Positions 1 to 8,864 are shown, counted from the first letter of the stretch. The stretch is DNA of 64,000 bases from Streptomyces tsukubensis (GCF_003932715.1 NZ_CP020700.1:6470501-6534500), one strand, 5' to 3'. Notes: generated from the letters alone by a model not told the origin. Numbers and translations are program-made.

Positions 1-738
1 GGCCCGGACGAAGGCGTCGAAGATGCGCTGCTGGGCTGGGTCGTCGTGCGCCGTGTCCTCCGGATGCCACTGAACCGCGGTCAGCCAGTCCTGCGCACCG
101 ACGAGTTCCAGCGCTTCCGCCGTGCCGTCCGCGGCCCGTGCCGTGACCCGCAGTCCGTCGCCGAGCAGATCGACCCGTTGCCGGTGGTGGCAGGAGGCCC
201 GCACCGTCTCGTTTCCGGCGATCCGCGCTATCCGGGAACCGGGGCGCAGGGTGACCGGGTGGAGCAGCTGCCGGTGGCCGGATTCCGTGCCGGGCGCGTC
301 CTCTTGAAGGGTGCCGCCGAGCACGGTGTTCACGATGTGGAGCCCGCGGCAGACCGCCAGGATCGGCAGCCCGGTGCGCAGCGCCTGACGGGCCAGTTCG
401 AGATCGAAGCCGTCCTGCTCGGCGTCGTCCCCGGTGGAGCCCGCCGCCCCGTGGTTCGGGGAATCGTCGTGGAGCGTGCCGTTCCCGGTGTAGCGGTGCG
501 GTGCGAAGTCCCCGCCGCCGGGCAGCAGGACCCCGTCGAAACGGGCGAGCCGGGCCGCCACATCGTCCGCGTAGGCGATTCCGCCCGGTGCGTACGGATG
601 GAGGGTGACGGGCTCACCGCCCGCCCGCCACACCGCGTCCACGAGCGGGCGGGCACTGACCACGGCGGTGTCCGGAAGGACCGGAGCCGACGGGGAGAAG
701 CGGGCGGGGACGGCGATGAGGGGTCTGGGCAGGGTCAC
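1..738 (-). CDS. Class I glutamine amidotransferase, PuuD-like gamma-glutamyl-GABA hydrolase family (3' end outside window)
   Basis: The minus-strand frame is open from about 890 to the left edge, so the C-terminus is missing. It encodes a glutaminase-fold enzyme: the nucleophile Cys lies in ILAVCRGLH and the His-Glu pair in TAVQWHPED. Those motifs belong to the peptidase C26 / gamma-glutamyl-gamma-aminobutyrate hydrolase group, which cleaves gamma-glutamyl amides in polyamine or ethanolamine catabolism. No ATG fits; I chose the GTG at 738 because the reading MTLPRPLIAVPARFSP starts the fold sensibly, but no clear ribosome binding site precedes it. The true substrate cannot be told from sequence. 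Confidence 0.75.
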   Translation of the reverse strand, partial: MTLPRPLIAVPARFSPSAPVLPDTAVVSARPLVDAVWRAGGEPVTLHPYAPGGIAYADDVAARLARFDGVLLPGGGDFAPHRYTGNGTLHDDSPNHGAAGSTGDDAEQDGFDLELARQALRTGLPILAVCRGLHIVNTVLGGTLQEDAPGTESGHRQLLHPVTLRPGSRIARIAGNETVRASCHHRQRVDLLGDGLRVTARAADGTAEALELVGAQDWLTAVQWHPEDTAHDDPAQQRIFDAFVRA

Positions 739-1438
739 GGGCGGATCCAGGGGCTCGGTGCGGGGCCGGGCCGTCTCCGGACGGCCGCGCCGGCCCTCGG
801 TGGGAAGGGCTGTGGTGAACGACCGGTTTGAGGGGGGCGTGGTTGCGCCGGGGGAGCGGAATGATTCCGGACTCCTGCGCGGAAGGGGTGGTCACGCGTT
901 TCCGGCCGGTCGGCGGCGGCCGGGGTACGGAGCCCCGGGACGGTTGTCCGTACCGGGCGACATGGCACGGGGCGAGGCCGGCCGGGGCCTTCCTGACGGC
1001 CGCGCCGCTGTCCCCCGGTCCTTTCCGGGCCGGGTACCGCGGGAGGCGAGCGTACGGAGGCCGAACGCCCGGTCCTGGCGGGGCCGGTGGGCGGGAAGGG
1101 GCCCGGCCGGACCGGAGCGCATGCGGTCGGTACGGGCCACCGTCGGCGGCTGTGCGGGACGGACCGTCCCGCACAGCCGCCGACGGTGGCGGGTCGTAGT
1201 CCGCCGGTTCCGGTCGGCGGATCACGACACTGTCGGGTTTGCTCAGTCGGGCGCAGATCGGCTCATGTCTGCTCTGAACGCATCAGGTTGCACCAGGTTG
1301 CATTAGTGGGGCGTGTTCGGATCGGATCGGATCCGGGGCGATCGGTTCCGACCAATGCTGTGCGGCTCTGTTCGCTTCGACGGTCTCTTGTGCCGTCACT
1401 GCGGTCGGTACGGGGTCGCTGCGGGTGTTCCGGAAAGG
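739..1438. other. 700-bp gene-free stretch between the ParB-like gene and the amidotransferase
   Basis: No frame on either strand here looks like a real protein; the open frames have proline/arginine-rich antisense-type composition. The stretch holds a perfect 27-bp inverted repeat at 1136-1190, a GATCG-type tandem run near 1320-1345, and a repeated CAGGTTGCA element near 1283-1302. It probably contains the end of the ParB-like transcript and the promoter of the downstream amidotransferase, but I cannot place a convincing -10/-35 pair. Confidence 0.6.
1136..1190. terminator. Perfect 27-bp inverted repeat, probable terminator of the ParB-like gene
   Basis: Arms 1136-1162 and 1164-1190 are exact reverse complements around a single central A at 1163. 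No T-run follows, as is common for GC-rich actinobacterial terminators. It lies about 250 bp beyond the stop of the ParB-like gene and 400 bp before the amidotransferase start. A cruciform or protein-binding role is possible. Confidence 0.55.
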
Positions 1439-2377
1439 TCAGACCTGGCGGGGTGCGGCCAGCCGCCGTGCCGCCCTGGCCTCCTTCTCCGCCTCCTGCC
1501 ACAGCCGCTGGAGCATGCGCCGCCGCTCCGAGGGGCGCATCCGGGCGATCGCGATCTCCGCGCAGGCCACACCGTCGGCCCAGGGCATCGTCACGATCCC
1601 GCGCTGGCGCGGAATTCCGGCCATGGTCCCCGGTGCGGCGTGCACCCGGGCCGGATGCCGGTGGTCGGACGTCCGCGCGCCCCGCGCCTCGGTGTTCCGC
1701 GAAGCCGAGGCCGCCGCCCTGGCGTCCGCCCGCTGCTTCTGCTGCTGCGGAGTCAGCCGGGAGAGATTGCGCACATGGACGACCTTGCGCCGGCCCGCCA
1801 GCAGGTCCGCCTGGAGTTCCGGGCCGAGTTCGAGGACGGAGAGCTTGGAGGAGATCGTCGACTGGGCGATGCCCAGCCGCTTGGCGGCCTTGTTCTGGGA
1901 GCCGTAGAACTCCACCAGCTTCTTCAGGGCGTACGCCTGTTCCAGCGGGTTCATATCGTCCCGGTGGACGTTGGCGACGAACGCCGCCTCCAGGAGGGAG
2001 CGGTCGGTCGAGACGAGGGCGTCGTCCACACTGACGCGGACGCTGGCCAGCCCCGCCTTGCGCGCTGCCTCCAGCCGGCGGTGGCCGTCGACGACGATGT
2101 AGCGGGCGCCCGGGTCCAGTTCGGCGGCACGGGACGGTCGTTCCCGGACGTACGCCTCGACCGAGGCCACCGTGATGGCGTTGACGAGGCCGATCTCCCG
2201 GATGCTGGTGGTCAGCGGTTCGAGGTCGCGCAGGGCCTCCCGAGGGTTGTCGGGATTCCGGCCGATGGAGCCGAGAGTCAGCTCCGACGGCTGCCCGTCT
2301 TCGGTGTCCTGGTCCGTGGCACTCTGGGATCGTGTCTGGTGCGTCCTGTCGGTCTCGATGAACATATCGGAAGACAT
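1439..2377 (-). CDS. ParB/StrR-like DNA-binding regulator
   Basis: A 312-aa protein with the ParB N-terminal fold around residues 30-150 (motifs NPDNPREAL, VVDGHRRLEAARKAG) and a helix-turn-helix near residues 160-185 (NKAAKRLGIAQSTISSKLSVL). The C-terminal third is Arg/Ala-rich. The same architecture occurs in plasmid/chromosome ParB proteins and in pathway activators of the StrR type. Its position divergent from a SARP, with no ParA partner in sight, favours a transcriptional regulator. ATG 2377 has an AAAGGG-type Shine-Dalgarno about ten bases upstream. The two genes share a 152-bp intergenic region. Confidence 0.75.
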   Translation of the reverse strand: MSSDMFIETDRTHQTRSQSATDQDTEDGQPSELTLGSIGRNPDNPREALRDLEPLTTSIREIGLVNAITVASVEAYVRERPSRAAELDPGARYIVVDGHRRLEAARKAGLASVRVSVDDALVSTDRSLLEAAFVANVHRDDMNPLEQAYALKKLVEFYGSQNKAAKRLGIAQSTISSKLSVLELGPELQADLLAGRRKVVHVRNLSRLTPQQQKQRADARAAASASRNTEARGARTSDHRHPARVHAAPGTMAGIPRQRGIVTMPWADGVACAEIAIARMRPSERRRMLQRLWQEAEKEARAARRLAAPRQV

Positions 2378-2469
2378 GCAGGTGAGCCCTTTCCTCTTAC
2401 GTGCCGCCCGGGTTCCCCGTGTTCAAGCCCGAGCAGACGTCAAATGTGCCAGGCCGCACCGGCCAGAGC

Positions 2470-2500
2470 TTGGCCAACTGATTGCCAAACGCTTGCCACG
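2470..2500 (+). promoter_or_regulatory. Direct repeats with about 11-bp period upstream of the SARP gene
   Basis: TTGGCCAA at 2470, TTGCCAAA at 2482 and TTGCCACG at 2493 recur at 12- and 11-bp steps, so they sit on one face of the helix. SARP proteins are known to bind heptameric direct repeats with 11-bp spacing. The array ends about 30 bp before the SARP start codon and lies in the shared region with the ParB-like gene, so it could serve autoregulation or control of both genes. Confidence 0.45.
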
Positions 2501-2529
2501 GAGCGGGGTGATTGCGGAGGATTCACGAC

Positions 2530-5500
2530 ATGACCGATGGGGGAATGCGGTTCCGGATCCTCGGCGGCCTGGAATGGACCGTCGACGGCGCATCGTTGCG
2601 TATCGGGCGGCGCCGTGAACGGCTGCTGCTCGGCCTGCTGCTGCTCGATGTCGGACGGGTGGTTCCGGCGAACCGGCTGATCAGTCTGCTCTGGGACGAG
2701 GGGCAGTCCCCGTCGAGCGCCCGGGGCAGCCTTCAGGTCCATGTCTCACGCCTCCGCGGCCGGTTCACGGCCGAGGACGCCGAGCACTACGGCTTCGCGC
2801 TGGTGAAATCGGGCGACGGCTATCTGATCGAAGGCGATCCCAGCGCCGTCGACCTGCACCGCTTCCGCTCCCTGCTGCTCCGCGCCGAACGCGCCGACAA
2901 CCTCGACGAGCGGCTGAAGCTGCTGGACGCGGCCCTGGCCGACTGGGGCGGACCGGTGCTGGCCGGCACCGCGCCCGAGGGGCTGGTGCGCCGGCTGGGC
3001 GCCGGTTTCGAGGATTCGTACATCTCCGCGGTCACCCAGCGCGCGGAGACCCGGCTGCTGCTGGGCCGCCGCGAACTGGTGCTGGAGGACCTGGCGCGGG
3101 CCACGGCGGAGCATCCGCACCACGAGCGCCTTGCCATGCTGAGGATGATCGCGCTGTACCGCGCGGACCACCGCGGCGAGGCGCTGGAGGTCTACAACGA
3201 GACCCGCACCCGGCTTGCCGAGGACCTCGGTCTGGACCCGGGCGCCGACCTCCGGCATGTACAGAACATGATCCTGCGGGCCGATCCCCTGCTGCTGGAC
3301 GATGCGGTCGTGCCCCGTACCGAACGTGCCCGGGGCGATGTCTCCGGCCGTGCGGGGTGGTTCCTGGGCGCGGTGCCCAATCCGCGCGCCGGCGGCGCCG
3401 GTGAGCGCGTACCCGGTGACAGGCCCGGGAGCCCGCAGCTCCGGTCCGGCGGCGGTACGGGCGCGCGCGGGGGAGCGGAATCTCCCGCGGGCTCATGGCG
3501 GGAGCGCGGACCGCATACGGGCGGCGGCGGAGACACCGGCGGGCGCGCGGGCGCGGACGAGGGCGCCCGCCCCGGGCCCGAGGGCGACGGCGCACGCGGC
3601 CGCCCCGCCGACCGCCGGAGCGGCGCCGGGCCCGACCACGGACACGCCTCCCTCCGTACGTCCGGTCACGGTCACGGCCTTGCCGACGGCCAGGGGCCCG
3701 TTCCGGGCCACGGCCACGACCACGCGCGCTCCCACGACGACTATGCGGCGGGGCGCGTACGCCCCGAGGCCGAATCGGTCCAGCGCCAGTCCCGGACCGG
3801 GGCGTTCATCGGCCGGGCCAAGGAACTGGCCCTGATGGGGCGGCTGGTCGAGGAGGCCAGCGGCGGTTCCGGAGTGCTGATGATCGTGGGCCCCGCGGGC
3901 AGTGGCAAAACCGCCCTGGCGCTCCACTGGTGCCGCAGCTCGCGGGAGACCTTCCCCGACGGCCAGCTCTTCCTCGACCTGCGCGGCCACAGCGACGAGA
4001 GCCCGATGCGCCCCAAGGAGGCGCTGTCCGGCCTGCTCCGCGCCCTGGGCATCCCGTACCAGAACATTCCGCATGAACTAGCCGAAATGGCGGAGCTGTA
4101 CCAGAGCACCCTCGCCGACCGGCGCGTCCTCATCGTTCTCGACAATGCGGAATCGGCGGATCAGGTACGGCAACTGCTGCCGTACGACACCGGATGCCTC
4201 GCGCTGGTCACCAGCCGCAACCGGCTGGGGTCGCTGATCGTGACGCACGGCGCGTCCATGCTGCCGCTCCAGCCACTGGCGTCCGAGGAGGCCAAGGCGC
4301 TGGTGCGCAGTGTGGTCGGGGCGCGCCGGGCCGAGGCGGAGCCCGAGGCGCTCGGAGACCTGGTCGCGATCTGCGGGCGCAGTCCGCTCGCGCTGCGGAT
4401 CGCCGCCGCCAATCTGGCCCTGCACCCCGACAGCCTGATCGCCCACCACGTACGGGAGCTGCGGTCCGGGAATCCTCTGGAGACGCTGGCGGTGGCGGGC
4501 GATCCGGACGCGGCGGTGCGCCGGACGTTCGAACTGTCCTACCGGCGGCTCGACCCGGACGCACGGGACGCGTTCCGGCTGCTGGGGATCCTGCCGGGGC
4601 CGGTGACGACGGTTCCGGCCGTCGCGGCGCTCCTCGGCCGCTCCGTCGCGGCCGCGAGCGGACTTCTCGACCGGCTGTTCGCGGAGCATCTGGTCGAGCG
4701 GATCGGCCGGGACCGGCTGCGGCTGCACGATCTGATCTGGTGGTACGCACGCCTCCTGGTGGAAGCGGGGGATCCCATTCCCGTTCAGCGGGAGGCCCGT
4801 CGTCGGCTGCTGCGCTGGTACGCGGTCTCCGCCGACTCCGCGGCCCGCTGCCTGTATCCGCAGATGCTGCGCCTGGAAGTGGCCCCGGTGGGAGCGGACG
4901 CCCGTACCGCCACCTTCGACGACCCGCAGCGCGCCGCCGACTGGTTCGACGCGGAGCACGCGGACCTGGTGCGGCTGATCGAAGCCGAGGCGCCGGGAGA
5001 CGGCGGTACGGCAGCACAGACGGCAGCAAAGACCGCCGGAGACGGTGCCTCCGATTCCGGTCCGGACTCCAGCGTGTGGATCATTGCCGACATCCTCCGG
5101 GGCTACTTCTGGCTCCGCCGGCACACCGACTCCTGGGCGGCGGTCGCCACGGTCGCCCTGCGGACCGCGCACGAGGCCGGGGACTTCCGCGGTCAGGCCG
5201 CGGCCCATCAGAGCCTGGGGCTGGTCAGCTTCACCCGCGGGGACCTGGAACTGAGCCGTAATCACTTCGAACAGGCCATCGAGTTGGCCCGGCGGGCCGA
5301 CTGGGGTGTGGCCGAGTCCGTCGCGCTGTCCAACCTCGCGGGCGTCTCGGGCGATCTGGGCCTGCTCAGCCAGGCCGCCGAGTACTACGGCCAGTCGATC
5401 GCGATCGACCGCAAGCTCCGCCGCAGCCCCTCCCAGCCGTTCCTCGGGCTCGGTGAAGTGCTGCACAGCATGGGACGGTTGCGGGAGGCGGAGCGGCTGT

Positions 5501-6222
5501 GCCGCCGCGCCCTCGCGCTCTCCCACAAGATCGGGGCACCCGACAGCCCCTCGCGGATCAGCTGCACCCTGGCGACGATCTCCCTCGACCTGGGTCTGCT
5601 GGTGACGGCGCAGGAACTGGCCATGACCTCCCGCAGGGGCTTCCAGGCCATCGGGAACCTCCCCGGCGAGGCCGAGGTGCTCAGTGTGCTCGCCATGATC
5701 GGAGCGGAGGCGGGCGACGGACAGGGCGCGCTGCGGGCCGCACTGACGGCGTGCCGGCTCAGCCGGCGCTCGGGGCGGCCGCGGCTGCGGCTCGACGCGA
5801 TGATCGCGATGGGGCACGCCCGCTACCAGCTCGGCCAGTACGACCGGGCCTTCGAGCACTTCCGGATCGCCCGGGAGGCGGCCGAGGACATCGGCTACCT
5901 CAAGGGGCGCACGATGGCCCTGCTCGGGCTCGGGGTGTGCGCGGCGCGCATTCACCGGCCGCTGGAGGCCCTCGGGTACGCGGCGTCGGCCCTCAGCCTT
6001 GCCAAGGAGTCCCAGCTCCGGCTCCAGGAAGGGCAGGCGCAGGCGGTGATCGCCCTTTCGCAGGCCGCGTGCGGGGACCCCGTATCGGCGGCGCGGGCGG
6101 GGCGACTGGCCGAGGACATCTACGCGGCAACGGGCTACCGGCCCCTGCATTCGCCGTTCGGGCGCCCGATGGAAGGGCTTCCTTCGGAGGACGAGTTCCC
6201 GGAGCTGTGCCTGCCGAGCTGA
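2530..6222 (+). CDS. AfsR-type SARP transcriptional regulator with NB-ARC ATPase and TPR domains
   Basis: This 1230-aa protein has an OmpR-like winged helix (residues about 1-100), a bacterial transcriptional activation domain (about 100-255), a STAND/NB-ARC ATPase with Walker A GPAGSGKT near residue 454 followed by VLIVLDNAES, and C-terminal tetratricopeptide repeats (about 830-1200). AfsR itself is about 990 aa; the extra length is mainly a Gly/Arg/His-rich linker between BTAD and ATPase (nt 3300-3780). ATG 2530 is preceded by GGAGG at 2516-2520; an in-frame TTG at 2512 is less likely. Such proteins activate secondary metabolism or development, but no biosynthetic cluster adjoins it, so it may be pleiotropic. 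Confidence 0.88.
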   Translation: MTDGGMRFRILGGLEWTVDGASLRIGRRRERLLLGLLLLDVGRVVPANRLISLLWDEGQSPSSARGSLQVHVSRLRGRFTAEDAEHYGFALVKSGDGYLIEGDPSAVDLHRFRSLLLRAERADNLDERLKLLDAALADWGGPVLAGTAPEGLVRRLGAGFEDSYISAVTQRAETRLLLGRRELVLEDLARATAEHPHHERLAMLRMIALYRADHRGEALEVYNETRTRLAEDLGLDPGADLRHVQNMILRADPLLLDDAVVPRTERARGDVSGRAGWFLGAVPNPRAGGAGERVPGDRPGSPQLRSGGGTGARGGAESPAGSWRERGPHTGGGGDTGGRAGADEGARPGPEGDGARGRPADRRSGAGPDHGHASLRTSGHGHGLADGQGPVPGHGHDHARSHDDYAAGRVRPEAESVQRQSRTGAFIGRAKELALMGRLVEEASGGSGVLMIVGPAGSGKTALALHWCRSSRETFPDGQLFLDLRGHSDESPMRPKEALSGLLRALGIPYQNIPHELAEMAELYQSTLADRRVLIVLDNAESADQVRQLLPYDTGCLALVTSRNRLGSLIVTHGASMLPLQPLASEEAKALVRSVVGARRAEAEPEALGDLVAICGRSPLALRIAAANLALHPDSLIAHHVRELRSGNPLETLAVAGDPDAAVRRTFELSYRRLDPDARDAFRLLGILPGPVTTVPAVAALLGRSVAAASGLLDRLFAEHLVERIGRDRLRLHDLIWWYARLLVEAGDPIPVQREARRRLLRWYAVSADSAARCLYPQMLRLEVAPVGADARTATFDDPQRAADWFDAEHADLVRLIEAEAPGDGGTAAQTAAKTAGDGASDSGPDSSVWIIADILRGYFWLRRHTDSWAAVATVALRTAHEAGDFRGQAAAHQSLGLVSFTRGDLELSRNHFEQAIELARRADWGVAESVALSNLAGVSGDLGLLSQAAEYYGQSIAIDRKLRRSPSQPFLGLGEVLHSMGRLREAERLCRRALALSHKIGAPDSPSRISCTLATISLDLGLLVTAQELAMTSRRGFQAIGNLPGEAEVLSVLAMIGAEAGDGQGALRAALTACRLSRRSGRPRLRLDAMIAMGHARYQLGQYDRAFEHFRIAREAAEDIGYLKGRTMALLGLGVCAARIHRPLEALGYAASALSLAKESQLRLQEGQAQAVIALSQAACGDPVSAARAGRLAEDIYAATGYRPLHSPFGRPMEGLPSEDEFPELCLPS

Positions 6223-6454
6223 GCGCGCGGCCCTGGACAGTGCCCTGGTCAGGGCCGCTGTCAGTCCCGCCGCCAGTGCCGTTGTCAGTGCCGTTGGATA
6301 CGGTTTCCGAAGCCGGGACGGATCCGGCGGGGCGGCGCGGGGTTGCGCCGGGGGCGGACGGCGGAGCCCGAGCCGTTCGGCCGACGGTGAAAGGTGCGTG
6401 GCCCATCCGTGTCGCTGTTTGGGCCGAACGGGTGAGGGGCGGGAGGATGGGGTC

Positions 6455-6874
6455 ATGAGCAGGTACGAAAGGTATGACGTCACGGACGAGCAGTGGGAGG
6501 GCCTCGCGCAGGTCGTCCCCTTGCGCGGCCGTGACGAATGGCCGTCACGGGTCGACCACCGAACCGTCCCCCAGGACTATGCGGCCGCGCGTCAGCGCCG
6601 GTTCATCGTGCTGCGGGTGCAGATCTTCGCGGACGCGCGGGAGGTCGCGGAGTATCTGGTCGGCGGGATCCCGGTACTCCTCGACCTCACGGGCGCGGAC
6701 ACGGACGTGGCGAAGCGGATTCTCGACTTCAGCAGTGGTGTCGTCTTCGGACTCGAATGCGGGATGCACCGGGTCGACCGGAACGTGTTCCTCCTGGCCC
6801 CGGCCGGTACCGAGGTCGACGGCATCACCGAGGCCGCGACCGGCACGTTCACGACCACGCGGCCCCGCGCCTGA
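6455..6874 (+). CDS. SepF-like cell division protein
   Basis: A 139-aa protein with the SepF/DUF552 core: a short N-terminal stretch, then about residues 45-125 reading RRFIVLRVQIFADAREVAEYL and LLDLTGADTDVAKRILDFSSGVVFGL, the beta-alpha pattern of SepF. SepF links FtsZ to the membrane; Streptomyces carry extra paralogues (SflA/SflB type) besides the one in the division cluster, and no ftsZ is near, so this is likely a paralogue. ATG 6455 has GGGAGGA ahead of it. The 232 bp after the SARP gene contain only repeated CAGTGCC motifs and no recognisable gene. Confidence 0.78.
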   Translation: MSRYERYDVTDEQWEGLAQVVPLRGRDEWPSRVDHRTVPQDYAAARQRRFIVLRVQIFADAREVAEYLVGGIPVLLDLTGADTDVAKRILDFSSGVVFGLECGMHRVDRNVFLLAPAGTEVDGITEAATGTFTTTRPRA

Positions 6875-6967
6875 CCCCCGGCTCCGCTGCCGGGCCTGCT
6901 GCCGGGCCTTCCGGGGGCCGTGCTGCGTCACCGGCTCCCGGTACCGGCGGTCCGGGGGCGGTCAGTT

Positions 6968-7012
6968 CCGGTGTCCCTGGTGTGCCTGGTGTGCCTGGTG
7001 TGCGTGGTGTTC
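6968..7012. repeat. Five 9-bp tandem units (CTGGTGTGC type)
   Basis: Units starting at 6968, 6977, 6986, 6995 and 7004 are near-identical 9-mers; the three central ones are exact. They lie in the 245-bp spacer between the SepF-like and AAA ATPase genes. Similar CACC-rich 9-bp arrays occur at the hen1-pnkp junction. Confidence 0.7.
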
Positions 7013-7119
7013 TCGGGTTGGCCGCGATGACGGGGCGTGCGGGCCCGGGTCGCCCGTTCGTAGGAAGGCAGCGGCGGCGGAACGGTTCGGCGCGCGGGGT
7101 GCTGCGTACCGTCCGGCGC

Positions 7120-8382
7120 ATGAACGACAACGGTCCGCTCGTCACCGAGCCGCGCTCCGCTTCCGGCCCCGGCACGTCCCCCTCCCGATCCGCCGCCGGA
7201 TCCGCACCCCACGGCGGTCACGCGGCACCCGCCGCCGTGGCGGCCCCGTCCCCACCGGTAGCCACCGCGGTCCGTCCGACCGTCACCGAGGTACGGCTCT
7301 CCGCCTTCCGGACCCATCGCAGCGCCGTCTTCCGGCTGGCCCCGCTGACGTTGATCGCCGGGGCTAGCGGCAGCGGGAAAACGAGTGTCTTACAGGCGTA
7401 CGAGGCTTTGGGCGGTCTGGCCGGTGGTGCCCCGCTCGGTGAGGTCTTCGCCGATCCGGAGTCTTGTGTTCCGGAGTGGGCGGAGGCGGATGCGCAGGGC
7501 CGCCGTGGCTTCCGCATCGGCTGTACGGTCGACGGCCCTGCAGGTGCCGTACGGCTGGATGTGGCCGTCCAGGCCGAACCCCGGCTGAGGATCGTCGGAG
7601 AGCGGCTGACCTGCGGTGGGAGGGTGCTGCTCAGGACGGCGCTGCGGGATCCCGAGCGGTCGGCGGTCCAGGCCGAGTGGCTGACCGCGGGGTCCGTGCC
7701 GGTGACCCGGGCGCCGCTGCCCGACGACCGGCTGGGCACCGCGCTGCTGCCGCTGCGGGTCGCGGGCAAGACGGAGGGGCAGTTGCTGGTGCTCGCCGCC
7801 GCGGAACAGGCCGTGGTGGCGCTGCGGTCGGTCTTCGCCTGCGACCCGAGGCCGTGGGGAATGCGGCGTCCGGTGGCGGCGGACGACGGCCGGCTCCGGC
7901 GGAACTGCGAGAACCTGGCCGGGGTGCTCCACCGCACCCGGGATCAGTGCGCGAGGCGGTATGCGAGGCTGACCGCCGCGGCCCGCGCCGGCTGCCGGGG
8001 AGAAGTCGCCGGACTGGCGGTGGAGCAGCTGCCCGACGGGATGCTGCGGGCGCTGCTGGACCGGGGTCCGGGGAGGGCCGCGACGCCGGTGGAGCGGCTC
8101 GGCGAGGGTGAACTGAGGTTTCTCGCCCTGGCGCTGGTGCTGCTCACGGGGCCCGGGGTGCTGGCCGTGGACCGGGCCGCGGAGATCCCCGACGCGTACC
8201 AGTCCCTGACCGTCCTCGCGGATGGCTTCGACCGCGCGCTGGACGCGGGGCAGGCCAGGGAACTGGTGTCGCTGGCCGCCGAGACGGCGGCGCGCGGGCA
8301 TGTGCGTCTGGTGGGGGCGGTCTGCGACGCCTCGTTCGCGCGCGGGGTCGAGGGCGTGTCGGTGGTAGATCTGGTGCCGTGA
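7120..8382 (+). CDS. AAA family ATPase (RecF/SMC-like P-loop protein) with a TTA codon
   Basis: A 420-aa protein. After a Pro/Ala-rich N-terminus (residues 1-55), VTEVRLSAFRTHRSAVFRL leads into Walker A GASGSGKT at residues 81-88. An ABC-like signature, LGEGELRFLALALVLL, sits near residue 330, followed by a Walker B-like strand (GVLAVDR) in which the usual Glu after Asp is Arg. That arrangement fits AAA_21/RecF-like ATPases. Leu91, just after the P-loop, is encoded by TTA (7390-7392), so translation should require the rare bldA leucyl tRNA. The stop overlaps the MazG-like start (GTGA), indicating coupling. ATG 7120 is the best start, although its ribosome binding site is weak. Confidence 0.75.
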   Translation: MNDNGPLVTEPRSASGPGTSPSRSAAGSAPHGGHAAPAAVAAPSPPVATAVRPTVTEVRLSAFRTHRSAVFRLAPLTLIAGASGSGKTSVLQAYEALGGLAGGAPLGEVFADPESCVPEWAEADAQGRRGFRIGCTVDGPAGAVRLDVAVQAEPRLRIVGERLTCGGRVLLRTALRDPERSAVQAEWLTAGSVPVTRAPLPDDRLGTALLPLRVAGKTEGQLLVLAAAEQAVVALRSVFACDPRPWGMRRPVAADDGRLRRNCENLAGVLHRTRDQCARRYARLTAAARAGCRGEVAGLAVEQLPDGMLRALLDRGPGRAATPVERLGEGELRFLALALVLLTGPGVLAVDRAAEIPDAYQSLTVLADGFDRALDAGQARELVSLAAETAARGHVRLVGAVCDASFARGVEGVSVVDLVP

Positions 8383-8798
8383 CAACACGGAGCAGCGGTA
8401 CGGATGACGGTGACGGCGGCGGGGCCGGGGGCGGGGGCGCGGAGGGTGCCGGTGGTACGGAGGGCGGGGAGCGGGCCGGTGGGCTCGACGTCGCGGGGCT
8501 CCAGCGCCGCTTGGTGGAGTTCGCCGAGGCGCGGGACTGGGGTCCGTACCACACGCCGAAGAACCTCGCCGTGGCGCTGAGCGTGGAGGCGGCCGAACTG
8601 GTCGAAATCTTCCAGTGGCTGACGCCGGAACAGTCGGCGGCGGTCATGGAGGACGACGGGACGGCGCACCGGGTGCGGGACGAGGTGGCCGATGTGCTGG
8701 CGTACCTCCTCCAGTTCTGTGCGGTGGTCGGGGTCGATCCGCTGGCGGCGCTCTCGGACAAGATCGACCGCAACGAGTCGCGCTTTCCCCGGAGGTGA
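8379..8798 (+). CDS. MazG-like nucleotide pyrophosphohydrolase
   Basis: A 139-aa protein with a Gly-rich N-terminus of about 35 residues, then a single MazG-like domain. The metal-binding pairs are visible: EAAELVEIFQW (ExxE) and DEVADVLAYL (ExxD). Small enzymes of this RS21-C6/iMazG type hydrolyse (d)NTPs, often modified or non-canonical ones, to the monophosphate plus pyrophosphate. The GTG start lies in a GTGA overlap with the upstream AAA ATPase, so the two are translationally coupled and may act together. Confidence 0.82.
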   Translation: MTTRSSGTDDGDGGGAGGGGAEGAGGTEGGERAGGLDVAGLQRRLVEFAEARDWGPYHTPKNLAVALSVEAAELVEIFQWLTPEQSAAVMEDDGTAHRVRDEVADVLAYLLQFCAVVGVDPLAALSDKIDRNESRFPRR

Positions 8799-8830
8799 TG
8801 GGGTGGTCGCCCGGGCAGGGCCTGGTGCGG

Positions 8831-8864
8831 CGGACCGGCGCCCATATCCCCGGGCGCCGGTCCG
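8831..8864 (+). terminator. Hairpin terminator after the MazG-like gene
   Basis: Perfect 13-bp arms at 8831-8843 and 8852-8864 enclose an 8-nt loop, starting 33 bp after the MazG-like stop. No U-tract follows. Confidence 0.7.

Noticed and set aside
46..831. Plus-strand open frame at the left edge
   Set aside because: The opposite strand contains the amidotransferase Cys and His-Glu motifs, so this frame is antisense.
1439..2377. ParB-like gene as evidence of a plasmid or chromosome partition locus
   Set aside because: No ParA gene and no parS-like TGTTTCACGTGAAACA site is seen nearby; a regulator role fits better.
4078..6483. Long open frame antisense to the SARP gene (about 800 codons)
   Set aside because: Composition is Arg/Pro/Gly/Gln-rich without any family motif; it is the usual antisense shadow of a GC-rich gene whose sense strand clearly encodes NB-ARC and TPR domains.
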